Shown: positions 55,140 to 63,039 of the stretch, in pieces
Numbering within the stretch: position 1 is the first letter of the stretch
Layout of the letters: every line of letters starts with the position of its first letter
Source of the DNA: Nesterenkonia sp. LB17
Lineage (GTDB): Bacteria > Actinomycetota > Actinomycetes > Actinomycetales > Micrococcaceae
Assembly: GCF_022565915.1 (NCBI RefSeq)
Contig: NZ_JAJOYX010000003.1
Location: forward strand, 1-64,000
Direction: 5' to 3'
DNA: 64,000 nt
Program-made: the position numbers and the translations under genes
The notes under the pieces: model-generated
What the model saw: the letters and a program-made list of their open reading frames with translations, nothing else
The model's database searches: none
Told to the model about the DNA's origin: nothing

Positions 55140-56210
55140 TCAGCGCAGGCCGCTGAAGAGATCGTATTCCGGCAGCTCGGTCTTCACCCGGGAGTCGACC
55201 AGCACGTAGTCGTCATAGGGCCAGACCTCGCGCAGGAAGTCGTTGGGGGTCGCGAAGAAGAACCCGTCGGGCTCCACCTGGGTGCGGTGGGCGCGCAGGG
55301 CGCGGTCGCGGTGCTCCAGGAAGGTGCCCACCGGGATCTGGGTGGTCACCTCGTGCTCGGTCATCCATGGGATCGACCCGTCACGGAAGCGCAGCAGTCG
55401 ATCCTCATAGGGGGACTTGTGCCCGGCCTCCAGCAGGGCCTTGTGGATCGCCTCGAACCGGCCGGGGTTGAAGGCCCGGTCGTAATAGAGCTTCTGCGGC
55501 TCCCAGGCCTCACCGAGGCCCTGGTACCTGGTGGGATCGCCGGCATCCCGGTAGGCCTCCACCGTGATCTTGTGACTCATGATGTGGTCCGGGTGCGGGT
55601 AGCCGCCGACCTCGTCATAGGAAAGGATCACGTGGGGCTTGAATCGGCGGACCAGGCGCACCAGCGGGGCCGTGGCCTGCTCCAGCGGCAGCGTCGCGAA
55701 GCTCCCGAAGGGAAGCGGCGGCGTGGGGTCACCTTCGGGCAGCCCGGAATCGGCGAAGCCCAGCCAGACATGGGAGATGTTCAGCGCCGCGGCAGCCTCG
55801 GCCATCTCCATCCGGCGCACCCCGGGGAGGTCGCGGTGGGTCTGCAGGATCTCCCCCGCGGCCGGGTTCAGCAGATCGCCCTGCTCACCCCCGGTCGCCG
55901 TGGCCACCATGACTTGAGCACCGGCAGCCGCGTAGGCCGCCATCATGGCGGCACCCTTGGAGGACTCGTCATCGGGGTGGGCGTGCACGGCCAGCATGCG
56001 CAGGCCTGAGGATCTCGGAAGGCTCTGCACCTTGGCGCCGGCGAGCGCCGACGCAACCTCGGTGCCGACACCGCCCCCGACGTCGGTGCTGGCACCGGCG
56101 CCATGGTGTGCGCCGCCCGCGCGGCCGGCCCGGGAATTCGGCTGAACCGATGCGGCGGTGGAGGCGGCCGGTGGGGACTTCTTCGAGAGGGTGCGGTGTG
56201 AGCTCTGCAT
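55140..56210 (-). CDS. mca: Mycothiol S-conjugate amidase
   Basis: The 356-residue zinc enzyme cleaves mycothiol S-conjugates so that the mercapturic acid can be exported, a detoxification step specific to actinobacteria. The LmbE-type motif AHPDDESSKG and the second ligand motif YPHPDHIMSH are visible, with RRMEMAEAAAALNISHVWLGFADSG between. The last residues (FATPNDFLREVWPYDDYVLVDSRV) match Mca rather than MshB. About 70 N-terminal residues are an unusual Ser/Gly/Ala-rich extension. ATG 56210 fits a leaderless mRNA from TATTCT shared with the divergent gene. Confidence 0.93.
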   Translation of the reverse strand: MQSSHRTLSKKSPPAASTAASVQPNSRAGRAGGAHHGAGASTDVGGGVGTEVASALAGAKVQSLPRSSGLRMLAVHAHPDDESSKGAAMMAAYAAAGAQVMVATATGGEQGDLLNPAAGEILQTHRDLPGVRRMEMAEAAAALNISHVWLGFADSGLPEGDPTPPLPFGSFATLPLEQATAPLVRLVRRFKPHVILSYDEVGGYPHPDHIMSHKITVEAYRDAGDPTRYQGLGEAWEPQKLYYDRAFNPGRFEAIHKALLEAGHKSPYEDRLLRFRDGSIPWMTEHEVTTQIPVGTFLEHRDRALRAHRTQVEPDGFFFATPNDFLREVWPYDDYVLVDSRVKTELPEYDLFSGLR

Positions 56211-56217
56211 AAGCACC

Positions 56218-56224
56218 TAGAATA
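56218..56224. promoter_or_regulatory. Shared -10 element of divergent mca and DUF4307 promoters
   Basis: TAGAATA reads TAGAAT on the plus strand (7 nt before ATG 56231) and TATTCT on the minus strand (8 nt before ATG 56210). Both genes would then be leaderless and driven by overlapping -10 boxes. Only 20 bp separate the two start codons. Confidence 0.65.
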
Positions 56225-56230
56225 GTCCTG

Positions 56231-56668
56231 ATGACTGAGTCCAGCACCACCGACGCCGCTGCCTCCACTGAGCTTCAGTCCAGGTACGGCACCCCGAGGC
56301 GCAGCGCGTCCGCGAGATCCCAGCGCTGGATGATCATCGGCGCCCTGGTGCTGGCCTTCGGAGCCATCGTCTATTTCACGGTGGGCAATGCGGTCGGTCA
56401 GCTCACCCACAACGACGTCGGGTACACGATCATCTCGGACACCGAAGCCTCGGTGGACTTCGAAGTGTCAAAAGACCAGGATGCTACTGTTCAGTGCATG
56501 ATCCATGTGCTGGACAACAGCTATGCAGTTGTCGGCGCCCGGGTCATCACCATCGGTCCGCACGAGGGATCGAGCCCAGGGGATCGCAGCGAGTATTACC
56601 GCACTGATGTGCGGACGGAGTCCCGCGGAGTCACCGGAGTGGTGGACTCCTGCTGGGACGTCGACTGA
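56231..56668 (+). CDS. DUF4307 family membrane protein
   Basis: The 145-residue protein has one hydrophobic segment (MIIGALVLAFGAIVYFTVG, about residues 32-50) and an extracytoplasmic beta-rich domain (VGYTIISDTEASVDFEVSK, CMIHVLDNSYAVVG, DSCW) typical of DUF4307. The family is conserved next to mca in actinobacteria; function unknown. Start and promoter overlap with mca as described for 56218-56224. Confidence 0.87.
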   Translation: MTESSTTDAAASTELQSRYGTPRRSASARSQRWMIIGALVLAFGAIVYFTVGNAVGQLTHNDVGYTIISDTEASVDFEVSKDQDATVQCMIHVLDNSYAVVGARVITIGPHEGSSPGDRSEYYRTDVRTESRGVTGVVDSCWDVD

Positions 56669-56742
56669 CCGCCGCAGCACCCGCATCACACACAGAGCTC
56701 TAGCAGACGGGCTCCACACCCTTTTCTCAGGGGAGCCTGTCC

Positions 56743-57600
56743 ATGAAACCCGATTCTCTCTTCTTCCGACTCCGCGGCGTGATCGCGCTCGTGCTCCTGC
56801 TCTGCTTCGTCGCGGCATTCGTACTCAGCGCCTGCGGCCCTGCCACCGGAGTCTCCGCAGGTGAAAATCGCAGCGTGACCGTGCTGGCGGCACCCTCCAC
56901 GGCCCCCGCACTCGACGCGCTGCGCTCTGATCTCCATGACCGGCAGAGCGGAGTCTCCGCCCAGGTCGAGTACCTCGGCAGCGACGCGCTCGAGCGCGCG
57001 ATCGAGTCTGGCCACGACGCCGACCTGGTCCTGACCGCCTCGCGGGACCAGATGCTGGCACTCACCCAGGACGGGAACATCGAGGGTGATCCGATTCCAC
57101 TGGCGAGCAACCGACTGGTGCTGGTCGCCACGGCGGAGAATCCCTTCGAGATCCTGGACTTCGACGACTTCGCCGCCCGCGCCGCTGACCTGAGGGTGAG
57201 CACCTGCGCCGGAGATGCTCCCTGCACCGAACAGATCACCGACCTCTCCGGCACCTTCGACCTGGATCTGACCGACGAGGAGTTCCACGTGGCCCGCGCA
57301 GGCTTCTCCGCAGAGCCGGACAGCGCGCTGCAGAACCTCACCGAGGGCAGCAGCGACGCCGCCCTGGCGTATGTCACCGACGTACTGGCCCAGGACGTCC
57401 CGCTGCAGACCTTCGAGATCCCGCAGTTCCAGCAGAGCACCACCCAGGTCTGGGCCGGGGTGCTCACAGACCCCGAGAACTCCGGCGCGGCGAATGAGTT
57501 CTTCGGCATCCTTGCCGGTGAACGCGCCCGTTCAGCCTTCAGCGAAGCGGGCTTCCTTCCCGCCCCTGTCGCGGAAGCTGAGGCCAGTTCCGATCAATAG
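56743..57600 (+). CDS. modA: Molybdate-type ABC transporter substrate-binding lipoprotein
   Basis: The 285-residue protein has a signal peptide with a lipobox (VLSACGP, Cys near residue 31) and a ModA-like periplasmic-binding domain: VTVLAAPSTAPALDAL, VEYLGSDALERAIESGHDADLVLTAS and SNRLVLVA. It would be tethered outside the membrane and deliver molybdate, though similar proteins bind other oxyanions. No ModB or ModC gene follows; greA is next, so the binding protein is an orphan here. GGGGAG precedes the ATG. Confidence 0.82.
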   Translation: MKPDSLFFRLRGVIALVLLLCFVAAFVLSACGPATGVSAGENRSVTVLAAPSTAPALDALRSDLHDRQSGVSAQVEYLGSDALERAIESGHDADLVLTASRDQMLALTQDGNIEGDPIPLASNRLVLVATAENPFEILDFDDFAARAADLRVSTCAGDAPCTEQITDLSGTFDLDLTDEEFHVARAGFSAEPDSALQNLTEGSSDAALAYVTDVLAQDVPLQTFEIPQFQQSTTQVWAGVLTDPENSGAANEFFGILAGERARSAFSEAGFLPAPVAEAEASSDQ

Positions 57601-57612
57601 CCACGGTCCTGA

Positions 57613-57641
57613 TTGAGAATCCGGAGCACCCCCACTAGCAT
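57613..57641 (+). promoter_or_regulatory. Promoter of greA
   Basis: TTGAGA (57613-57618) and TAGCAT (57636-57641) are 17 nt apart. The start site near 57648 leaves a leader of about 100 nt before the GTG at 57746. Confidence 0.6.
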
Positions 57642-57658
57642 GTGGGGAACGCATCAAC

Positions 57659-57720
57659 ACCCCGCCGAGGCATGTCCCGGGCTCAAGGGCCAGAACGCAT
57701 GCCGTCCAACGGCGGGGTCT
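57659..57720 (+). promoter_or_regulatory. Structured greA leader with terminator-like hairpin
   Basis: ACCCCGCCG (57659-57667) pairs with CGGCGGGGT (57710-57718), GGCATG (57669-57674) with CATGCC (57698-57703), and TCTTT follows the stem. The ribosome site AAGGAG lies ~10 nt beyond. It could be an attenuator, or else the terminator of modA. Confidence 0.6.
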
Positions 57721-57745
57721 TTGCATGAATAAGGAGAGCTGAACC

Positions 57746-58246
57746 GTGTCAACGAACACCCCCGAGATCGACGAGAACGCTCAGTGGCTGACCCAGGAGG
57801 CCTACGATCGGCTGAAGGGCGAGCTCAAGCACCTCAGCGGACCCGGTCGCCAGGAGATCGTTGACCGCATCGAGTCTGCTCGCGAAGAGGGCGACCTCAA
57901 GGAGAACGGCGGCTACCACGCCGCGAAGGAGGAGCAGGGCAAGGCCGAGGCGCGCATCCGCTACCTCAAGGACCTGCTGGAGAACGCCTATGTCGGCGAT
58001 GCTCCCACCGGCGACACCGTGGTGCCCGGGATGCTCGTGGAGGCCAAGATCGCCGGCAACACGATGAAGTTCCTCTTCGGCAACCGCGAGATCGCCGGAG
58101 ACACCGACCTGGAGGTCTACTCCGAGCGCTCCCCCATCGGCGAGGCGATCAACGGCGCCAAGCCGGGAGACAAGCTCAGCTATGCCGCACCCAACGGCAA
58201 GGACATCCCGGTGGAGATCCTCTCCGCCGAGCCCTTCGGCGGCTGA
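57746..58246 (+). CDS. greA: Transcription elongation factor GreA
   Basis: The 166-residue protein rescues backtracked RNA polymerase by stimulating transcript cleavage. The N-terminal coiled coil carries the acidic tip in SAREEGDLKENGGYHAAKEEQ (about residues 45-65), and the C-terminal FKBP-like domain ends ERSPIGEAINGAKPGDKLSYAAPNGK. AAGGAG lies 8 nt before the GTG start. A leader hairpin and a promoter lie upstream, and a strong terminator downstream. Confidence 0.95.
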   Translation: MSTNTPEIDENAQWLTQEAYDRLKGELKHLSGPGRQEIVDRIESAREEGDLKENGGYHAAKEEQGKAEARIRYLKDLLENAYVGDAPTGDTVVPGMLVEAKIAGNTMKFLFGNREIAGDTDLEVYSERSPIGEAINGAKPGDKLSYAAPNGKDIPVEILSAEPFGG

Positions 58247-58266
58247 GAGCCGCACCCCGCAGCACG

Positions 58267-58306
58267 ACGACGACGGCCCCCTCCACTGGGAGGGGGCCGT
58301 CGTCGT
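58267..58306. terminator. Strong terminator hairpin after greA
   Basis: ACGACGACGGCCCCCTCC pairs perfectly over 18 bp with GGAGGGGGCCGTCGTCGT around an ACTG loop, 20 nt after the greA stop. No long T-run follows, but the stem is very stable. It may also serve the convergent ilvA gene. Confidence 0.85.
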
Positions 58307-58373
58307 GTCTGGGAGGCGCTCGGTGCTTGGGGAGCATCCCAGCGCCGCTGGAGTGCCCAGCTGCGGGGCCTGC

Positions 58374-59660
58374 TCAGTGCTGCGGGACCATCGGTTCGTA
58401 GCCCTGGGCGCGCAGCCGGTTGAGCACTCGCTCAGAGTGCTCGGCGCCCTTGGTCTCCATATTGATCACGATGGAGACCTCCCCCATGGACAGCGCCCCA
58501 CCGATCCGGCTGTGATCCACCCCGGTGACGTTCGCGTCGGCGTCGGCGATGATCTGGGAGATCGTGGCGAGCTCACCCGGAAGATCCTTGAGCATCAGCT
58601 TCACGGTGAGGAACCGGTTCGCGGCGGAGAGGCCGTGCTGGATCACGCGCAGCATCAGCATCGGGTCGATGTTGCCCCCGGAGAGCACGGCGACGACGTT
58701 CTTGGGCCTGATCCCCAGGTCGGCGAGCTTGCCCTCCATCAGCGCCGCGACGGGCACCGCGCCTGCGGGCTCCACGACCATCTTGGAACGCTCCAGCAGG
58801 AAGATCAGCGCGCGGGCGATCGCGTCCTCGCTGACCGTGACGACCTCGTCGACGAGCTCCTTGATGATCTCGAACGGGATCTCCCCCGGCCGGCCCACGG
58901 CGATGCCGTCGGCGATGGTGCGCACCCCCTTGATCGGGACCAGCGCGTCGGCGGCGAGCGACGGTGGATACGCAGCCGCGTTCTCGGCCTGGACGCCGAT
59001 GATCTTGACCTCGCGGCCCAGCCGGGCGGCCTGCTGCTTGATCGCCACGGCGGAGCCGGCCAGCAGCCCGCCGCCGCCGATGCCCATGATGACGGTGTCG
59101 ACCGCGGGCTCCTGCTCCAGGATCTCCAGGCCGATGGTTCCCTGACCGGCGACGACGTCGGTGTTGTTGAAGGGGTGGATGAAGACCGAGCCGGTCTCGT
59201 CCGAATTCCGCTGCGCCTCGGCGAGGGCCTCATCGACATTGGAGCCGTGCAGGATGACCTCGGCCCCGTGGTCCCGGGTGGCCGCGAGCTTGGGCAGGGC
59301 CACCCCGTGCGGCATGTAGATCTTCGCGGTGATGCCCAGCTTCTTGGCAGCCAGCGCCACGCCTTGGGCGTGGTTGCCGGCCGACGCCGCGACGACGCCG
59401 CGGGACTTCTCCTCCTCGGAGAGTCGCGCCATGCGCACGTAGGCGCCGCGCACCTTGAACGAGCCGGCGCGCTGCAGGTTCTCGGCCTTCAGGTGCACGG
59501 TGGCGTCCACCATGCGCCCCAGTGCGCGCGAGTGCTCCATGGGAGTGCGCACGATGATGTCGGCGAGCAGCTCCTGGGCGGCCTGGATGTCTTCGAGCTG
59601 GACGCTCAGGTGCGCGCCTGGGCGCGCGACTGCCTCTGCGCCGTGCTGGATCTGTGTCAT
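58374..59660 (-). CDS. ilvA: Threonine ammonia-lyase
   Basis: This 428-residue PLP enzyme turns threonine into 2-oxobutyrate and ammonia for isoleucine synthesis. The PLP lysine is in AGSFKVRGAYVRMA (about residue 60), the phosphate-binding glycine loop is GIGGGGLLAGSAVA, and a C-terminal ACT-like domain of ~80 residues (TVKLMLKDLPGELATISQII) is present. One ACT domain and ~400 residues fit the shorter actinobacterial type rather than two-ACT E. coli IlvA. The start overlaps the AI-2E gene stop by 4 bp. Confidence 0.94.
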   Translation of the reverse strand: MTQIQHGAEAVARPGAHLSVQLEDIQAAQELLADIIVRTPMEHSRALGRMVDATVHLKAENLQRAGSFKVRGAYVRMARLSEEEKSRGVVAASAGNHAQGVALAAKKLGITAKIYMPHGVALPKLAATRDHGAEVILHGSNVDEALAEAQRNSDETGSVFIHPFNNTDVVAGQGTIGLEILEQEPAVDTVIMGIGGGGLLAGSAVAIKQQAARLGREVKIIGVQAENAAAYPPSLAADALVPIKGVRTIADGIAVGRPGEIPFEIIKELVDEVVTVSEDAIARALIFLLERSKMVVEPAGAVPVAALMEGKLADLGIRPKNVVAVLSGGNIDPMLMLRVIQHGLSAANRFLTVKLMLKDLPGELATISQIIADADANVTGVDHSRIGGALSMGEVSIVINMETKGAEHSERVLNRLRAQGYEPMVPQH

Positions 59661-61111
59661 TCTCGCTTGCCCTCATCATCTGGATGGGTGTCGGTCCGGG
59701 TCTGAGCGGCAGTGCCGTGGCCAGCGTCCTCGGAGTCGGCATCGGGGTGTGGACGGGTGCCGGCCGCGGTGTGCGTCTCGGTGCGGGTCGGCTGCCCTTC
59801 CGCGGCGTCGACGCGGCGTCCGAATCCGCGCCTCTCGGGGTCCAGGCCGGGGATCGTCTGCTTGAACCGGCGGGTGATGTTCGCCAGCGAGGCCTGTTCC
59901 TCGGCCTCCTGCACCTCCTTCTGAGCAGCTCGCTTGACGGCTTCTTCCTTCTCCAGCTTCTCCATGGCCTTGGCCTCGGGGTCTGAGCGCCATTCCTCCT
60001 TCACCAGGTACCGCGCGGCCCGGGTGATGAAGGCCAGGACCGGCACGGCGAAGAGTGCGCCGACGATGCCCAGCAGGGTGGTGCCGGCGGTCACGGCGAG
60101 GATCACGGCCAGCGGGTGCAGCCGCACCGCCTTGCCCATCACGATGGGCTGCAGGATGTTGGATTCGATCTGCTGGACCAGCAGGACCACGCCGACCATC
60201 AGCAGCGCGTTGCCCAGCCCATTGGCCACCAGGGCAAGGATGACGGCAACGGCGCCGGTGACCACGGCACCGACGATCGGGATGAAGGAGCCCAGGAAGA
60301 CCAGCACGGCCACCGGCAGCGCGAGCGGCACTCCCAGCAGGGCCGCGCCGACGCCGATGCCCACCGCGTCGACTCCGGCCACGAAGACCTGGACGCGCAT
60401 GTAGGAGCCCAGCGCGGTCCAGCCGCGACGGCCTGCGCCGTGGATGGCGGGGCGGTGCTTGCCGGGGGCGAAGAACACCAGGAAGTCCCAGATCTTGCGG
60501 CCATCGGCCAGGAAGAAGATCAGGGTGAACAGTGCGAGGATCAGTCCGACGACGAGGTTGCCCGCGGTGGAGCCCAGCGCCATGGCTCCGCCGAGGATCG
60601 CGTCAGAGTTCTCCTGCAGATAGGCGAGGCCTTCTTCGAGCCCCTGATTGATCTGGTCGGCAGAGATCTCGATGCCGAAGCGGGCGGCGGTGTCCTCGGC
60701 GAGGGTGACCAGCTCGAAGAGGCCTTCCTGGACCTGCGTGGCCATCTCGGCGAAGCCGGTGACCAGCTGCTGGCCGACCAGGTAGAGCAGTCCCGCCACG
60801 AAGCCGATGAGCACCAGCAGCGTGGTGATCGCCGCAACCACGCGCGGGAACTTCCACTTGACGAAGACGTTCTGCAGCGGGCGCAGCAGGGTGGCCAGCA
60901 GGGCGGCCACGAGCAGCGGGATCAGCAGCAGCGAGATGTGGCTGAGCAGCCAGATCATCACGCCCGCGAAGAGCAGGATGATGATGACGCGCCAGGACCA
61001 GGCGGCGGCGATCCGGATGCCCCATGGGACGTCTTCCTGGATCCGCTGTTCCTCGGCCATCCGGGGAGGGACGTCCTCTTCCATCAGCTCGAGCTTCTCG
61101 ACAGTGTTCAT
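59657..61111 (-). CDS. AI-2E family transporter
   Basis: The 484-residue membrane protein has about eight hydrophobic segments and AI-2E/UPF0118 motifs: a long extracytoplasmic loop after segment 3, FLADGRKIWDFLVFFAP, and ALPVAVLVFLGSFIPIVGAVVTGAVAV. Family members export autoinducer-2 or act as Na+/H+ antiporters; the substrate is not predictable. A ~100-residue basic and Ala/Glu-rich cytoplasmic tail follows. ATG 61111 has AGGATG 6 nt upstream. It overlaps ilvA by 4 bp. Confidence 0.9.
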   Translation of the reverse strand: MNTVEKLELMEEDVPPRMAEEQRIQEDVPWGIRIAAAWSWRVIIILLFAGVMIWLLSHISLLLIPLLVAALLATLLRPLQNVFVKWKFPRVVAAITTLLVLIGFVAGLLYLVGQQLVTGFAEMATQVQEGLFELVTLAEDTAARFGIEISADQINQGLEEGLAYLQENSDAILGGAMALGSTAGNLVVGLILALFTLIFFLADGRKIWDFLVFFAPGKHRPAIHGAGRRGWTALGSYMRVQVFVAGVDAVGIGVGAALLGVPLALPVAVLVFLGSFIPIVGAVVTGAVAVILALVANGLGNALLMVGVVLLVQQIESNILQPIVMGKAVRLHPLAVILAVTAGTTLLGIVGALFAVPVLAFITRAARYLVKEEWRSDPEAKAMEKLEKEEAVKRAAQKEVQEAEEQASLANITRRFKQTIPGLDPERRGFGRRVDAAEGQPTRTETHTAAGTRPHPDADSEDAGHGTAAQTRTDTHPDDEGKRE

Positions 61112-61256
61112 TGCTACATCCTGCCATGGCAACAAGGGGGTGAATCGACGACGGGCCCGCCTGATGCTCGCGAGCATCGGGCGGACCCGTCGTGGTCTGC
61201 ACGGTCTCAGCCGACCGGCGTGCTCACCGGCGCTGAGCTCTCAGTTCGGAGCGTGA

Positions 61257-62174
61257 TCAATCCGCCATCGAACGTATGATCGCGATCACGCGCAGGATCT
61301 CGATGTAGAGCCACACCAGGGAGACGGTGAGGCCGAAGGCGGCGGCCCAGCCGTACTTCTGTGACACGCCGGCCTCCACGCCTTCCTGGATATTGGTGAA
61401 GTCCATGACCAGGGAGTAGGTGGCCAGGAGGATGGCGAAGGCGCCGATGGCGATGCCCATCCAGCCTGAGCGCAGGCCGAACATGCCCATATCGGTGAAC
61501 ATGACCAGACCGAAGTTCATCAGCGAGAACACGGCGTAGGCGATGATCGCGACGAAGAACATCTTGTTCAGCTTCGGAGTCGCGCGGACCTTGCCGGACT
61601 TGAACAGCGCCAGGACGGTGCCGAAGACCGCCAGGGTGGCCAGCACTGCCTGCACGGCGATGCCGGGGAACATCATCTCCATGACCATGGTGAAGGCACC
61701 GAGGAAGAAGCCCTGGGTGGCGGAGTAGGCCAGGATCAGGGCCGGGTTCGGCTCCTTCTTGAAGGCGTTGACCAGGCCGAGGCCGAAGCCGGCCAGCGCC
61801 GCAATCAGTGCCAGCCCCATGATCGCACCCGGCATGACCATGCCGAGGGCGACGGCGCCGGCCGCGCCGAGCAGCACGACGGCGAAGCTGGTGACGGTCT
61901 TGCGGATGACATCGTCATAGGTCATCGCCGCGCCCTGGGAGCCGGCGGCATCGGGCAGGTTGTACTGGCGGTTCAGCTGATCCGCCCCGGCGGCCGAGGC
62001 CTGCTGGCCGGGCATGCCGTACTGGGCGGCGAAGGGCTGGCCCTGCGCGGGGCTCTGCTGGCGCGACTGCTCGGTCACGCCGCCCTGGTCATTCATGTAG
62101 AACCGGCGCCGCTCGCGCTTCTTCTCGCTGAACTGGTCAGGGAAGGCACCGGTGTTGAAGATCGGGTTGGACAT
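61257..62174 (-). CDS. Bax inhibitor-1/YccA family membrane protein
   Basis: The 305-residue protein has a ~80-residue Gln/Pro/Ala-rich N-terminus and about seven hydrophobic segments. Family features include MTYDDVIRKTVTSFAVVLLGAAGAV, LILAYSATQGFFLGAFTMVME and the C-terminal GWAAAFGLTVSLVWLYIEILRVIAIIRSM. It may conduct Ca2+ or H+. ATG 62174 is chosen; GTG 62186 is close but has no spacing for a ribosome site. Confidence 0.92.
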   Translation of the reverse strand: MSNPIFNTGAFPDQFSEKKRERRRFYMNDQGGVTEQSRQQSPAQGQPFAAQYGMPGQQASAAGADQLNRQYNLPDAAGSQGAAMTYDDVIRKTVTSFAVVLLGAAGAVALGMVMPGAIMGLALIAALAGFGLGLVNAFKKEPNPALILAYSATQGFFLGAFTMVMEMMFPGIAVQAVLATLAVFGTVLALFKSGKVRATPKLNKMFFVAIIAYAVFSLMNFGLVMFTDMGMFGLRSGWMGIAIGAFAILLATYSLVMDFTNIQEGVEAGVSQKYGWAAAFGLTVSLVWLYIEILRVIAIIRSMAD

Positions 62175-62353
62175 GTGTGACCGCACTCCTATCGGTGCTC
62201 GGGTGGATGTCTCATCGTCTGTCCCCGCAGGTCACGGCCGTCCGGCCGATCTCATGAGGGACGAGTCCCTGAATATTCTAGCGTCCTCGCCCCGCCGCAG
62301 CTGGAGATTACCTGGAAATCTGCCACCGGCGGACGGCGAGCGGCCTCAGGCGC

Positions 62354-62373
62354 TATATTTGAACGGTGTTCAA
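62354..62373. promoter_or_regulatory. Leaderless bioY promoter with BioQ-like operator
   Basis: TATATT (62354-62359) lies 6 nt before the GTG start of bioY (62366). TTGAAC-GGT-GTTCAA (62359-62373), a perfect 6-bp inverted repeat, covers the start codon. It resembles the TGAAC-N3-GTT type motif of the actinobacterial biotin repressor BioQ. Confidence 0.6.
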
Positions 62374-62995
62374 TAATTCTCCAGCCCCGCCCGCCTCGGT
62401 GACGCCAGGCGCCACCGCACCCGCCGCTCCCAGCACCGCAGTGCGCAGCATCGCCCAGATGGCGATGTTCGCAGCACTTGTCGCAGTCCTGGGCCAGCTT
62501 CCGGCCATCCCCCTGGCCGGGGGCGTGCCGATCACGCTGCAGACCCTCGGAGTCATGCTCGCCGGCGCAGTGCTGGGACCGTGGCGCGGCGCCGGGGCCA
62601 TCGTGCTGCTCCATCTGCTCGTCGCAGCAGGACTGCCGCTGCTCGCCCACGGCTCAGGGGGTCTGGGCGCCTTCGCCGGGCCCAGCGCCGGTTTCGCGCT
62701 GGGCTGGATCCCTGGAGCCTTCGTGGTGGGACTCATCACCCAGGCCTCCTGGCCGCTGCGACTCTGGCGCACCATCACCGGCACGGTGCTCGGTGGGATC
62801 CTGGTCGTCTATGCCTGCGGGATGCCGGTCATGGCGTTCCAGATGGGACTCACCATGGAGCAGGCGGCGCTGATCAACCTGGCCTTCCTTCCCGGCGATC
62901 TCCTCAAGGCGGCCATCGCGGTGGCGCTGACCCACTCGCTGGCACGCGCCTACCCTGCCCCGTTCAGCCACGCCCGCTCGCGCCGACGCACCTGA
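62366..62995 (+). CDS. bioY: Biotin transporter substrate-binding subunit BioY
   Basis: The 209-residue membrane protein is the S component that captures biotin in the ECF transport system. After a short Pro/Ala-rich N-terminus come about six hydrophobic segments with BioY features: AMFAALVAVLGQLPAIPLAGGVPITLQTLGVMLAGAVLGPWRGAGAIVLL and a GPSAGFALGWIPGAFVVG loop. The GTG start lies in a BioQ-like operator. The EcfT gene follows, but the ATPase gene usually between is missing. Confidence 0.95.
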   Translation: MFNNSPAPPASVTPGATAPAAPSTAVRSIAQMAMFAALVAVLGQLPAIPLAGGVPITLQTLGVMLAGAVLGPWRGAGAIVLLHLLVAAGLPLLAHGSGGLGAFAGPSAGFALGWIPGAFVVGLITQASWPLRLWRTITGTVLGGILVVYACGMPVMAFQMGLTMEQAALINLAFLPGDLLKAAIAVALTHSLARAYPAPFSHARSRRRT

Positions 62996-63039
62996 TGCCG
63001 TCCCACGTGACACCGCACGTGATGACGCTGCTGCGGTGA
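62995..63039 (+). other. 14-codon ORF in the usual place of bioM
   Basis: ATG overlaps the bioY stop as TGATG and encodes MPSHVTPHVMTLLR; its stop overlaps the GTG start of bioN as GTGA. This is the coupling expected of a normal operon gene, but only 14 codons remain where the bioM ATPase gene would be. It may be a remnant of a deletion or simply a coupling leader. Confidence 0.4.
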
